Positions 7,144 through 14,126 are shown, numbered from the stretch's first letter. The stretch: 16,511 nucleotides of DNA from an uncultured Prevotella sp. (GCA_934196725.1 CAKPWR010000059.1:1-16511), one strand, 5' to 3'. A program made the numbers and translations. The notes: generated by a model not told the origin, from the letters alone.

Positions 7144-8034
7144 ATGGGACAACAACATTTAAAATTCGCTATTTTTGGCAATGAATATCAGGCAAAGAAG
7201 AGTGCTTCTATCTTGAGAATCCTTTCTTATCTGGAAAAGAAGGAAGCTGAAGTTTATTTTGAAAGCCTCTTCTACGATTTTCTTACCAAGGTGGAGCATC
7301 TTGAGGTAAAGGCTTCTGGCGTATTTGAGGATTACAACTTTGATGTAGACTATGTCATCTCTATGGGTGGTGATGGTACCTTCCTGAAGGCGGCTAGCAG
7401 GGTGGGGGCTAAGGAGACTCCTATTCTTGGTGTGAATATGGGCCGTCTGGGTTTCCTTGCTGATGTGTTGCCTAGTGAGATAGAAACGGCGCTTGACAGT
7501 CTGTATGCAGGTGATTGCCTGATAGAGGACCATGCGGTGATTCAGGTAGAGGCAGAAGGAGGCGTCTTGGCGGGCAATCCTTTCGCCTTGAATGATATTG
7601 CGGTATTGAAGCGGGATGATGCTTCGATGATTTCTATCCGTACCCAGGTGGATGGGGAGTTCCTGGTCACCTATCAGGCAGATGGTCTTATCGTGACTAC
7701 TCCTACCGGCTCTACTGCATATAATCTCTCTAATGGTGGACCGATTATCATTCCGCAGAGTGGTAGTCTCTGTCTGACTCCTGTGGCTCCTCACAGTTTG
7801 AATATCCGTCCTATAGTCATCAATGATACGGCAGAGATTGTTCTGGATGTAGAAAGCCGAAGCCATAATTATCTCGTTGCTATCGATGGACGTAGCGAAC
7901 GAATGACGGAGCAGACTCGTCTGATTATCCGAAAGGCTCCACATGCCATCAAAATCGTGAAGCAGCGGAACCAGAGATATTTCTCTACTTTGAGAGAGAA
8001 GTTGATGTGGGGTGCCGATCAGAGACAAAGATAA
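7144..8034 (+). CDS. nadK: NAD kinase
   Basis: NAD kinase phosphorylates NAD at the 2'-hydroxyl of the adenosine ribose to make NADP, in the cytoplasm. The 296 residues are typical length. GGDGT at residues 75-79, with catalytic Asp77, is the diagnostic motif. It is followed by LGVNMGRLGFLAD (95-107), the NAD-binding FALND block (Asn150-Asp151) and DGLIVTTPTGSTAYNLSNGG (180-199), the other family signature. The C-terminal beta-sandwich ends with IKIVKQRNQRYFSTLREKL. No Shine-Dalgarno sequence is seen before the ATG; the leader is AT-rich, usual for Bacteroidetes. The gene is divergent from the DJ-1/ispD unit and no co-transcribed gene is recognisable downstream. Confidence 0.97.
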   Translation: MGQQHLKFAIFGNEYQAKKSASILRILSYLEKKEAEVYFESLFYDFLTKVEHLEVKASGVFEDYNFDVDYVISMGGDGTFLKAASRVGAKETPILGVNMGRLGFLADVLPSEIETALDSLYAGDCLIEDHAVIQVEAEGGVLAGNPFALNDIAVLKRDDASMISIRTQVDGEFLVTYQADGLIVTTPTGSTAYNLSNGGPIIIPQSGSLCLTPVAPHSLNIRPIVINDTAEIVLDVESRSHNYLVAIDGRSERMTEQTRLIIRKAPHAIKIVKQRNQRYFSTLREKLMWGADQRQR

Positions 8035-8180
8035 AGACAATGTTCAAAGTAATTAAGCTTCCGAAATTCAAGTTTCTTCATCACCCATCGTCCTGCCGTG
8101 ATAGAATATTGCGACCAGATGTTGAAGATAAAGAGAAACGTGGATTAAGTAATTTTGGTGGGAGATGTAGAAAATGATAT
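8035..8180 (+). other. Unassigned stretch after nadK
   Basis: No recognised gene. A 45-codon ATG frame (8041-8178) gives a basic peptide starting MFKVIKLPKF without resemblance to a family I know. A different frame (AVIEYCDQMLKIKRNVD, stop, VILVGDVENDM) looks slightly more protein-like, so the stretch may be gene debris. Confidence that any of it is coding is low. Confidence 0.3.
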
Positions 8181-8212
8181 GAGGGTGTGCCATAAATTCA
8201 TGACACACCCTC
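8181..8212. terminator. 32-bp hairpin, copy 1 (after nadK)
   Basis: GAGGGTGTGCCAT (8181-8193) pairs with ATGACACACCCTC (8200-8212) across a 6-base loop with one C-A mismatch. It lies downstream of nadK and, on the other strand, downstream of the RHS-island genes, so it can terminate both. No long T-run follows. A near-identical element lies at 10569-10600. Confidence 0.6.
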
Positions 8213-8278
8213 GTAATAGAGGTATTTTGACCTTTGAGGATTATTTATAGTGTTCTTTCAGTCCCTTCCTATATGACG

Positions 8279-8482
8279 TTATTCTGTTTGGTAATGGTAT
8301 GAATATTTTTTCAATATCATTTTCTTGTCATTCTCATAAAAATACTCTTCAATTAACCTGCCAGAATTGTCATATGTAAAATAGGTGGAAAAGCCTCGTT
8401 CGTCTGTTTGTCTTATGATACCAACGAAAGGCTTATATTCCAAAGTCAATGCGTTTGTTTTAACTTTATATTTCAATGTCAT
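8279..8482 (-). pseudogene. YD/RHS-repeat C-terminal fragment
   Basis: This 67-codon frame opens with an ATG that overlaps the stop of the upstream membrane-protein gene (ATGA). Residues about 14-67 read LEYKPFVGIIRQTDERG, then FTYDNSGRLIEEY and ending KKYSYHYQTE. This is the form I know from the C-terminus of Bacteroidetes YD-repeat proteins (YKPLxGM...TDxRG...YxYDxxGRL...YDYHY). The first dozen residues come from the duplicated DNA (8446-8878). It is therefore a fragment of a second RHS-type gene, probably not functional alone, although translation could be coupled to the upstream gene. A longer frame reaching 8569 exists but only overlaps the membrane-protein gene. Confidence 0.6.
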
Positions 8483-8878
8483 TGTATCTGTCTTAATCTT
8501 ATAAATTCTGGCAAAAGTGCTAAACCTAATAGCAGTACAGGAACTACAATGAAGACTAATGCAAGCCATCTATATTTGTTCTTGTACTTTCTATGCATTT
8601 GCAGGAGTATTATATAATATCTTCTATTTGGCAATAATACAATGGTTAGTATAATTGGAATAGAGACATGAAATGCTAATGAATTAAAGTTGATGCGTGA
8701 AAAGTTCTCTCTTCCGACTAATAGCATTATAGAAATTATCAGAGTTTCAGTCAAAATAGACAAAGATGCAGAAAGCCCGATGATAGTATCAAATATACCA
8801 CCACCAAATCTTCTTTGCCAACAGTAAATCTTATAAAAAATTAATTTTAATAATTCCATATCAATATGTTCTTGCTAA
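8446..8878 (-). repeat. Tandem duplication unit B (433 bp)
   Basis: This unit directly abuts unit A (8879-9326). Both begin at their low-coordinate end with TCAATGCGTTTGTTTTAAC and end at the high-coordinate end with GTTCTT(G/T)CTAA. Unit B is 15 bp shorter, all within the membrane-protein gene. Its upstream edge carries codons for L-A-R-T-Y-stop, the counterpart of the RHS C-terminal L-E-R-T-Y-stop. Confidence 0.85.
8479..8859 (-). CDS. Small membrane protein, candidate RHS immunity protein (copy B)
   Basis: The 126-residue product has three predicted membrane helices (about 22-48, 58-76 and 98-120) and basic loops (LPNRRYY, HRKYKNKYRW), with no signal peptide. It is a paralogue of the protein at 8912-9307. 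Residues 1-33 are identical and the C-terminal half is nearly so, while residues about 34-72 (helix 1 end, loop, helix 2) differ strongly and lack 5 residues. Position behind an RHS C-terminal domain suggests an immunity role; the family is not one I can name. The start ATG follows a relic of the RHS stop region, copying the arrangement of copy A. Its stop overlaps the ATG of the YD-fragment frame. Confidence 0.7.
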   Translation of the reverse strand: MELLKLIFYKIYCWQRRFGGGIFDTIIGLSASLSILTETLIISIMLLVGRENFSRINFNSLAFHVSIPIILTIVLLPNRRYYIILLQMHRKYKNKYRWLALVFIVVPVLLLGLALLPEFIRLRQIQ

Positions 8879-9326
8879 TCAATGCGTTTGTTTTAACTTT
8901 ATATTTCTATGTCATTGTAACTGGCTTAATCTTATAATTTCTGGCAAAAGTGATAAACCGAATAGCAGTACAGGAACTACAATGATGACTAATGCAAGCC
9001 ATCTATATTTATTCTTGTACTTTCTATGCATTTGCAGGAGTATTCTATAATATCTTCTGTTTGGCAATAATACACTAAACAATATAATTGGAATAGAAAC
9101 ATTGAATGCCAGCAGAGAAAAAATTAAAGTATCATCGTTGATGGATGGTAAGTTTTCTCTTCCGATTAGATACACCATTAAATTTGCCAGTGTAAACATC
9201 AATGCTGTCAAAGATGCAGAAAGCCCGATGATGGTATCAAATATACCACCACCGAATCTTCTTTGCCAACAGTAAATCTTATAAAATATTAATTTTAATA
9301 ATTCCATATCAATATGTTCTTTCTAA
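8879..9326 (-). repeat. Tandem duplication unit A (448 bp)
   Basis: This is the upstream unit of the tandem pair. It contains the last codons of the RHS gene, the complete copy A membrane-protein gene and about 33 bp beyond its stop. Its lower boundary meets unit B with no gap, so the array arose by direct tandem duplication. In unit A the ATGA overlap after the membrane gene leads straight to a stop (ATG ACA TAG). Confidence 0.85.
8912..9307 (-). CDS. Small membrane protein, candidate RHS immunity protein (copy A)
   Basis: The 131-residue product has three predicted transmembrane helices (about 22-48, 61-81 and 103-125) with positively charged loops and an N-terminal amphipathic segment (LLKLIFYKIYCWQRRFGG). 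The ATG begins one base after the TGA of the RHS gene, so the two are almost certainly translated together. This is the usual position of an immunity gene behind a polymorphic toxin. A membrane location would suit protection against a toxin that acts on the inner membrane. The family is unnamed to me, though similar small membrane proteins follow RHS genes in other Bacteroidetes as far as I recall. The protein differs from copy B mainly between residues 34 and 77. Confidence 0.75.
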   Translation of the reverse strand: MELLKLIFYKIYCWQRRFGGGIFDTIIGLSASLTALMFTLANLMVYLIGRENLPSINDDTLIFSLLAFNVSIPIILFSVLLPNRRYYRILLQMHRKYKNKYRWLALVIIVVPVLLFGLSLLPEIIRLSQLQ

Positions 9327-10331
9327 ATTTATGTTTCCACTTGATTCTAAATACATCATACTCAGAGTATATGCAATGCCAATGCTGAAACCTATAGGGC
9401 CTCCGTATATAGATAAAATACCCATGGCAAAATCAGCAAAATCTTTTGCATATATATTCATATTAGTTCCCCCATGATATAAATACTCAAATGCATCTAC
9501 TGCAGAAATAGAAACACCACCCCATCCTAGTACTTTTCCTGCTATTTTACTTGCATTAATGAACTTGGTCGTCCCACTTCCGAATGCCTTTAGGTTCAGA
9601 TTCGTCAGTTCGTTATACGATTTCGTATGCATTCTCATATAAGAGTTATCTGTCTGCATAGCGGTGGCGACATCAAACAGCTCATTTTGGAGGCTGATGG
9701 AACTTCCTGTTCCAAACAGACCTACATTTATGTTTTGTAAGGTTTTGATAGTCTGGAATGCATTACCAACCAAAGCCATTCCGACTCTAAAAGTTAACCC
9801 GACACACGTTGCTTCCCCTTTTTCAATTCGCCCAAAATTGACGTAATATTCCTCTTTCTCATCATAGTAGGTAAGATTTGAAAGAAAATCGGCGTCTTTG
9901 GCATGAAGCTCGAAATTCTTGTAGTAATCGGCAGGTGGATTTCCTTCATTAATGCCTTCCATGAAGCGTCTTATCGCATCAGGATCAGTCGTCGACCAAT
10001 AGTCAAGTCCAAAAGGATCCTTGCCATTGGCAAAGTTGTTGAGGCAAAAGGCATAGGGAGTCGTAGAGACATAATCTTCGCTTTTACGATCCATACTAGT
10101 CCATCGTCCAAGGGCACTATCGTAGTTTCTGAAGCCAAAATCATGCAGGTTCAACCCAAATGTCTTGTCCAGTTCTTTTCCGTTGAATGCGTATGGTTGA
10201 AAACCCACATTGGAACTGAGATCAGGGATGATGTTGCCTAGTGCATCATAATCATATTCTACATCAAAGTTGTATCCGTCCTTGAAATCTGTACTACCTT
10301 TATGACAGACGTCTTCTGCGTAATCTGTCAC
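9309..10331 (-). CDS. RHS C-terminal fragment with candidate toxin domain (5' truncated)
   Basis: The frame (GTG at 10331; open up to about 10358, where a stop lies) begins inside an RHS protein: TGNQLKSVTD just upstream, then YDYDALGN (residues 26-33). Residues about 46-110 are the RHS repeat-associated core end (QPYAFNGKELDKTFGLNLHD, NYDSALGRWTSMD, TPYAFCLNN, DPFGLD). Residues 111-340 are a variable C-terminal region. It holds a conserved-looking linker (YWSTTDPDAIRRFMEGI), a charged middle and a glycine-rich hydrophobic end (VLGWGGVSISAVDAF; FAMGILSIYGGPIGFSIGIA). I recognise no toxin family; the hydrophobic end suggests membrane insertion. No secretion signal or N-terminal part is present, so it is probably an orphan or silent cassette. 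Two candidate immunity genes follow. Confidence 0.75.
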   Translation of the reverse strand: MTDYAEDVCHKGSTDFKDGYNFDVEYDYDALGNIIPDLSSNVGFQPYAFNGKELDKTFGLNLHDFGFRNYDSALGRWTSMDRKSEDYVSTTPYAFCLNNFANGKDPFGLDYWSTTDPDAIRRFMEGINEGNPPADYYKNFELHAKDADFLSNLTYYDEKEEYYVNFGRIEKGEATCVGLTFRVGMALVGNAFQTIKTLQNINVGLFGTGSSISLQNELFDVATAMQTDNSYMRMHTKSYNELTNLNLKAFGSGTTKFINASKIAGKVLGWGGVSISAVDAFEYLYHGGTNMNIYAKDFADFAMGILSIYGGPIGFSIGIAYTLSMMYLESSGNINLERTY

Positions 10332-10568
10332 AGACTTGAGCTGGTTTCCCGTATAGGGTTATATTCTAAGAATGTGGTAGGATTTTCTGAGGTCATTAAG
10401 GATAATCCGTCTTATTGTTGGCAAATATGGAAAGATAATTTATAGATAACAAAGCCGCAAGGATTATTTGCAAGACCAAACGTCTTGTAAATATACATTT
10501 ATTGTAGATATTATAGGAGATGTTACAATTCATCTTGTTGGCTTTTTAAAAATGATGAGGAGTATTAT
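10332..10568 (-). other. RHS 5' junction and unassigned stretch
   Basis: On the minus strand the RHS reading continues only to Y-T-G-N-Q (about 10343-10357) before a stop at 10359-10361. A neighbouring frame gives ENPTTFLEYNPIRE, which does not extend the RHS pattern clearly. From about 10380 to 10568 I see no gene, no clear promoter and no transposase motif. This marks the broken upstream edge of the RHS cassette. Confidence 0.5.
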
Positions 10569-10600
10569 GCGGGTGTGTCATAAGTCCATGACACACCCGC
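10569..10600. terminator. 32-bp hairpin, copy 2 (after alpha-amylase)
   Basis: GCGGGTGTGTCAT (10569-10581) and ATGACACACCCGC (10588-10600) form a perfect 13-bp stem with a 6-base loop. It starts 8 bases beyond the alpha-amylase stop on the minus strand and probably ends that transcript. It is the twin of the hairpin at 8181-8212. Confidence 0.65.
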
Positions 10601-10608
10601 TTCTGATA

Positions 10609-12627
10609 TTATCTGATCACCTGCTTTTTTCCCTGATGGATATAGATGCCTGGCTGGTTAGGCTTCTGCATCATCTTCATGCCGCTCAGGGTGTACCATG
10701 CGTTGTCTTTACTTGCCGTATTGTCAACGATAGGACTGCTGATGCCTGTAGATGGCATATTGGCAGTTACGTCCTTGATGGTATATTTGCCATCATTCTT
10801 CTCGTTCTGGACTTCCAGATAGGTATCCTTGTTGATATGTGTGAAATCAACGGTCTGTGGCGAACCGGTACCGGTGCTGAATACGAAGGAAACCATGTAG
10901 TTCTTGCTCTTGATCTTATAAGTCTGATAGAACCACTTCTTTCCCTCAATCTCCTTGTACTGGGTTATCTTATCGCCAGGCCAGGAACCCTTTACAGTCA
11001 GGTTCTCGTTAGGACTTTCGCACCATGCCCAGAAGTTGAAGCCGTTATTCCAGCCTACTTTGTCGGCATTGGCATAAACGGTAATATCGTATGGCTCAAA
11101 AGCAGCAGGCTTTTCTACCTTATAAGTACGGGTAAGAATGCCGCTGACTGCGCCATTCATCAGCAAGCCCACTTTCAGGGTTGTCTCTCCGAAAGGAATC
11201 TCAATCTCTTCTCCGCTCTTAGCCTTCTTGCTTCTTGCTGTAGGCTCTGTGCCATCAGTTGTATAAACCAACTGTGCATCGTCTGCGTTGGTTACAGCCA
11301 CGAGCTTTGCCTTCATCGTGCCTTCGTAATCACCGGAAGCCAAATCGACCCAAGCCAGATTAGACTTCTTGTTCAGAAAATAGCGATAGTGGTAGCCATT
11401 CAGAATTTCTGCGTATGTGATAGGGGCTGTAAACTTGTTGGCGTTAGGTCCCATGATAGCAAGCAATGAAGCCTTGTCGCCTGTAGTCATGACACCATTA
11501 TATCCATTGCCCTTGTAGGCATTGAAGGTGGTGTTGCTTGTATTGGTAATACCTGCCAGCTGGCGGGCATTGATCATCGCCTTAATGTCTTGCTTGCAGT
11601 CAATCCAATGCTTGTAGAATACGCATGGGGTTCCGCATGAAGCCAGAATGTAGGCATTGGCTGCCAGGGTATCCTTGCGGATTGGATCCTGCTGTTCGCT
11701 GGATGAGCGATATTCTGTATCGTGATTCTCAACGAAGGTGATGGCATACTGCTTGTAAGCAGGGTCGTTAGCCAAGCCATCGGTCTTTACTGTTGACCAT
11801 TTGGCACTGATGGCATCGCGTACCACGTAGCGGATAGGGAAGTCGAAGGCTGCACTTGTGAAGTTGCCGTTAATCTTGGTAGCATTGAGCCAGTTCTTAA
11901 TCTTTGATATTCCATCCCAATATTCTCCTACAGAATAAGTAGGCTTGGTTGCATCGTTGTAGATGCCTGTAAACTTGCCGCTGTATCCCTTTACCATATC
12001 ATAGCGGAATCCGGCATAGCCGAAGTCATTAAGGAGCATGTCGAGATAAGCCTTCACGATGGTCTGCACGTTTTGGCTGCTGTGGTCAAGGTCGCGCATG
12101 CCACTCCAGTCTTCGCCGGTATCGTTGATGCTGCTGAGCTTATAGCCGTTTGCATCAGCCCATTCCTTGGTCTTGCCGCCGTCATCGTTGGCACAGATAT
12201 CGGTTGATTTCATCTCGTATGTTACGCCCTTGTAGGTTTCCACAGGGAAATCTACCCAGTTGGATACGTTCTTGCGATGGTTGATAACTACATCTGCTAT
12301 GGTTCCGATGCCGTTTGCCTTGAAACTCTTGATGAGACTGCGGAGTTCTGTTTCGCTTCCGAAGGAACTGTTGTAGTTGGTAAACCAGTAGAAGTCATCG
12401 TAACCCATTGACTTACCGCCACAGTTGGCACTCTGTGGAATCCAGACAAGATTGAAATACTGACCCAGCTCAGGAGCCTGCGCTTCGAGATTGGTCCACT
12501 TGGAATCGCTGAAGGAATCCCAGTAGAATCCCTGCAGCATCACGCCACTATGGTTGGCTGGCCAACCCTGGGCAAACGTATTGATGGTTGCCAATAGGGC
12601 AACGAATGTAAAGTATATCTTCTTCAT
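10609..12627 (-). CDS. Secreted GH13 alpha-amylase with CBM26-like starch-binding domain
   Basis: Alpha-amylase hydrolyses internal alpha-1,4 links of starch. I choose the ATG at 12627 (672 residues, MKKIYF) over a TTG two codons upstream, because it starts a standard signal peptide (1-19, ending TFA). The GH13 catalytic barrel shows all four regions: DVVINH (H117), GFRYD (nucleophile D210), SVGEYW (acid/base E235) and FVENHD (D303). After about residue 430 comes a chitobiase/FN3-type domain (LVYTTDGTEPTARSKKA). It is followed by a CBM26-like starch-binding module around 515-610 (NGFNFWAW, GSWPG, VSFVFSTG). The last 30 residues (AWYTLSGMKM, PGIYIHQGKKQVIR) resemble the tag of the neighbouring GH53 enzyme, likely for secretion or surface attachment. 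It has its own promoter. Confidence 0.95.
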   Translation of the reverse strand: MKKIYFTFVALLATINTFAQGWPANHSGVMLQGFYWDSFSDSKWTNLEAQAPELGQYFNLVWIPQSANCGGKSMGYDDFYWFTNYNSSFGSETELRSLIKSFKANGIGTIADVVINHRKNVSNWVDFPVETYKGVTYEMKSTDICANDDGGKTKEWADANGYKLSSINDTGEDWSGMRDLDHSSQNVQTIVKAYLDMLLNDFGYAGFRYDMVKGYSGKFTGIYNDATKPTYSVGEYWDGISKIKNWLNATKINGNFTSAAFDFPIRYVVRDAISAKWSTVKTDGLANDPAYKQYAITFVENHDTEYRSSSEQQDPIRKDTLAANAYILASCGTPCVFYKHWIDCKQDIKAMINARQLAGITNTSNTTFNAYKGNGYNGVMTTGDKASLLAIMGPNANKFTAPITYAEILNGYHYRYFLNKKSNLAWVDLASGDYEGTMKAKLVAVTNADDAQLVYTTDGTEPTARSKKAKSGEEIEIPFGETTLKVGLLMNGAVSGILTRTYKVEKPAAFEPYDITVYANADKVGWNNGFNFWAWCESPNENLTVKGSWPGDKITQYKEIEGKKWFYQTYKIKSKNYMVSFVFSTGTGSPQTVDFTHINKDTYLEVQNEKNDGKYTIKDVTANMPSTGISSPIVDNTASKDNAWYTLSGMKMMQKPNQPGIYIHQGKKQVIR

Positions 12628-12660
12628 ATTCAAGGATTAAGATGTTTTGTTTATTCGTTG

Positions 12661-12668
12661 CAAAGTTA
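12661..12668 (-). promoter_or_regulatory. -7 box of the alpha-amylase gene
   Basis: The minus strand reads TAACTTTG, an exact TAnnTTTG match. Transcription would start near 12654, leaving a leader of about 27 bases. No clear TTTG -33 lies at 19 bp (nearest TTTG is 23 bp upstream, at 12692-12695), so an activator may be needed. The palindrome at 12700-12743 is in the right place for one. Confidence 0.55.
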
Positions 12669-12699
12669 CGATTTATTCCAATATGTATGCGCAAATATG

Positions 12700-12743
12700 A
12701 GGTAAATCAAGCAAACGTTTTGCGCAATCGTTTGCATTTACCT
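12700..12743. promoter_or_regulatory. Nested palindrome between galactanase and amylase genes
   Basis: Three nearly concentric inverted repeats: AGGTAAAT (12700-12707) with ATTTACCT (12736-12743), GCAAACG (12711-12717) with CGTTTGC (12729-12735), and TTGCGCAA (12720-12727) at the centre. The outer arms have a 3-base bulge (CAA). The GCAA..CG..TTGC pattern resembles operators of LacI-family regulators. It starts 4 bases after the GH53 stop, so the RNA hairpin could also end that transcript. Terminator, operator or both are possible. Confidence 0.6.
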
Positions 12744-12747
12744 ATAT

Positions 12748-14025
12748 TTACTGGATAGCTATCTTCTGATGGTTCTTGATATAGACTCCCTTTTGGGCAG
12801 GCTTCGCTATCTTTTTGCCATCGAGCGAATACCAGGCTTTGTTCTGATTTACCTTTTCTGCTGTGATGTGGCTGATGCCGGAGGTTTCGCCCGCAAAGTT
12901 TTTCAGTTCATAGAGGGCTGAAGATGCCCTTCCGCTTCTGCTGTCGAAGAGTGGAGCATTATACCATCCACCGAGATTAGTGCCTTTGGCATTATATTCC
13001 ATCCACCACCAGAAGAGTCCGTTCACGTTCTTGTGCTTGTTGAGCATGGTGATGACATCAGCAGTTATCGCCTTCTGACCTGCATCTGAATATGGATATT
13101 TCGAAGTATAGTCATAGGTGGTTCCACCTACTTCCCAAGCGTATGGATAACCGAATTCAACCACCATGATGCTCTTGTCGGCATAGTTTTTCTCCAGGAG
13201 ATTGATGGCACCTTCCAGTTCCGAGATGGCTCCGTGGAAGTATGGGTAATAGCTCAATCCGATGATGTCATAGTCTATCTTGGCATCCTTCATCTTCTTG
13301 TAGAAGTTGCTGAGCGCTGCATAGTTCTTGTTGTCTTTCTGTTGAGAAACGGATGTACGCTCTGTATGGATGATGACTTTTGCCTTTGGACATTCCTCGC
13401 GGCAAGCCTGGATGGCTTGTTTCAGGAGAAGGGTGAAGCGGCTCCAGTTGGCTGCAGCTGATGAAGGCCAGCAACGGTTGGTTCCATTGTTGCCAACAGC
13501 AGCTCTTGTACCCCAAAGCATGCCATAGCTTATCTCGTTACCGGTCTGAATCATATCCGGTTCTGCGCCAGCTTTCTTCATCTCTTTCAGCACCTCTTTG
13601 GTGTAATCATAGAGTTTCTGCTGCAGTTCTGCATCTGAAAGTTTTGCCCAGTCGGCAGGAGTCCACTGTTTGGCAGGGTCAGCCCAGGTGTCGCTGTAGT
13701 GGAAGTCGAGCATCAGTTTGAATCCTGCATCCTTGATACGTTTGCCGAGTTTCTTGACGTATTCCAAGTCCTGACACACGTTGGCGTCCTTATCCACACC
13801 GGTGTTCTTGCTAGGATCCACGAAGAGTCGGAGTCGCATGGCGTTCATGCCCTGTTCCTTGAAGAAGGTGAGGGGAGCAGCGATGTTCTTTCCGTCCTTG
13901 TCATAATATTTGGCGCCAGCCTGTTCATACTCAGGGAGCAGCGAAATGTCGCCGCCTACATATTTCTGTGCGGTGGCTGCGAGCGAGCAAATGCCCATGA
14001 GGGCGATAAGTAGAGTTCGTTTCAT
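12748..14025 (-). CDS. Secreted GH53 endo-beta-1,4-galactanase
   Basis: GH53 enzymes cut beta-1,4-galactan, the side chain of rhamnogalacturonan I and type I arabinogalactan. The 425-residue protein has a signal peptide (1-19, ATAQ). The (beta/alpha)8 barrel shows YVGGDISLLPEYE (22-34), MRLRLFVDP (63-71) and LDFHYSDTWADP (106-117). The acid/base is in IQTGNEI (E164) and the nucleophile in VVEFGYP (E290); both are intact. A C-terminal tail (about 385-425: AWYSLDGKKI, KGVYIKNHQKIAIQ) parallels that of the amylase and is likely a sorting tag. The start ATG at 14025 opens the signal peptide. The gene runs ahead of the amylase but is separated by a strong palindrome and a second promoter. It complements the pectin genes at the window start. 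Confidence 0.95.
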   Translation of the reverse strand: MKRTLLIALMGICSLAATAQKYVGGDISLLPEYEQAGAKYYDKDGKNIAAPLTFFKEQGMNAMRLRLFVDPSKNTGVDKDANVCQDLEYVKKLGKRIKDAGFKLMLDFHYSDTWADPAKQWTPADWAKLSDAELQQKLYDYTKEVLKEMKKAGAEPDMIQTGNEISYGMLWGTRAAVGNNGTNRCWPSSAAANWSRFTLLLKQAIQACREECPKAKVIIHTERTSVSQQKDNKNYAALSNFYKKMKDAKIDYDIIGLSYYPYFHGAISELEGAINLLEKNYADKSIMVVEFGYPYAWEVGGTTYDYTSKYPYSDAGQKAITADVITMLNKHKNVNGLFWWWMEYNAKGTNLGGWYNAPLFDSRSGRASSALYELKNFAGETSGISHITAEKVNQNKAWYSLDGKKIAKPAQKGVYIKNHQKIAIQ

Positions 14026-14118
14026 CTTTCTTGGGTTTATTTTTTTGTTTGATAATCTTATTTGTCTGCAATCTGATGATCAATCCTGTCAGTAATCAAC
14101 AAGACTGACTATCATCTG

Positions 14119-14126
14119 CAAAAATA
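14119..14126 (-). promoter_or_regulatory. Possible -7 box of the galactanase gene
   Basis: The minus strand reads TATTTTTG, fitting TAnnTTTG, which would place the start near 14112 and give a leader of about 86 bases. No TTTG is seen at the expected -33 distance. The 255-bp gap (14026-14280) otherwise holds AT-rich DNA and the repeats at 14208-14238. Confidence 0.4.

Noticed and set aside
8483..8569. N-terminal extension of the YD fragment into the membrane-protein gene
   Set aside because: It overlaps the conserved C-terminus of copy B in another frame; the protein-like part starts at the ATG overlapping that stop.
8181..10600. Composite transposon or insertion sequence bounded by the twin hairpins
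   Set aside because: No transposase and no target-site duplication is visible; each hairpin is a self-contained palindrome placed like a terminator.
10468..11469. 333-residue plus-strand frame at the end of the amylase gene
   Set aside because: It runs mostly antisense to the conserved C-terminal domains of the amylase and shows no family motif.
12628..12633. TTG start two codons upstream of the amylase ATG
   Set aside because: The ATG at 12627 directly opens a standard signal peptide (MKKIYF); the TTG adds nothing.
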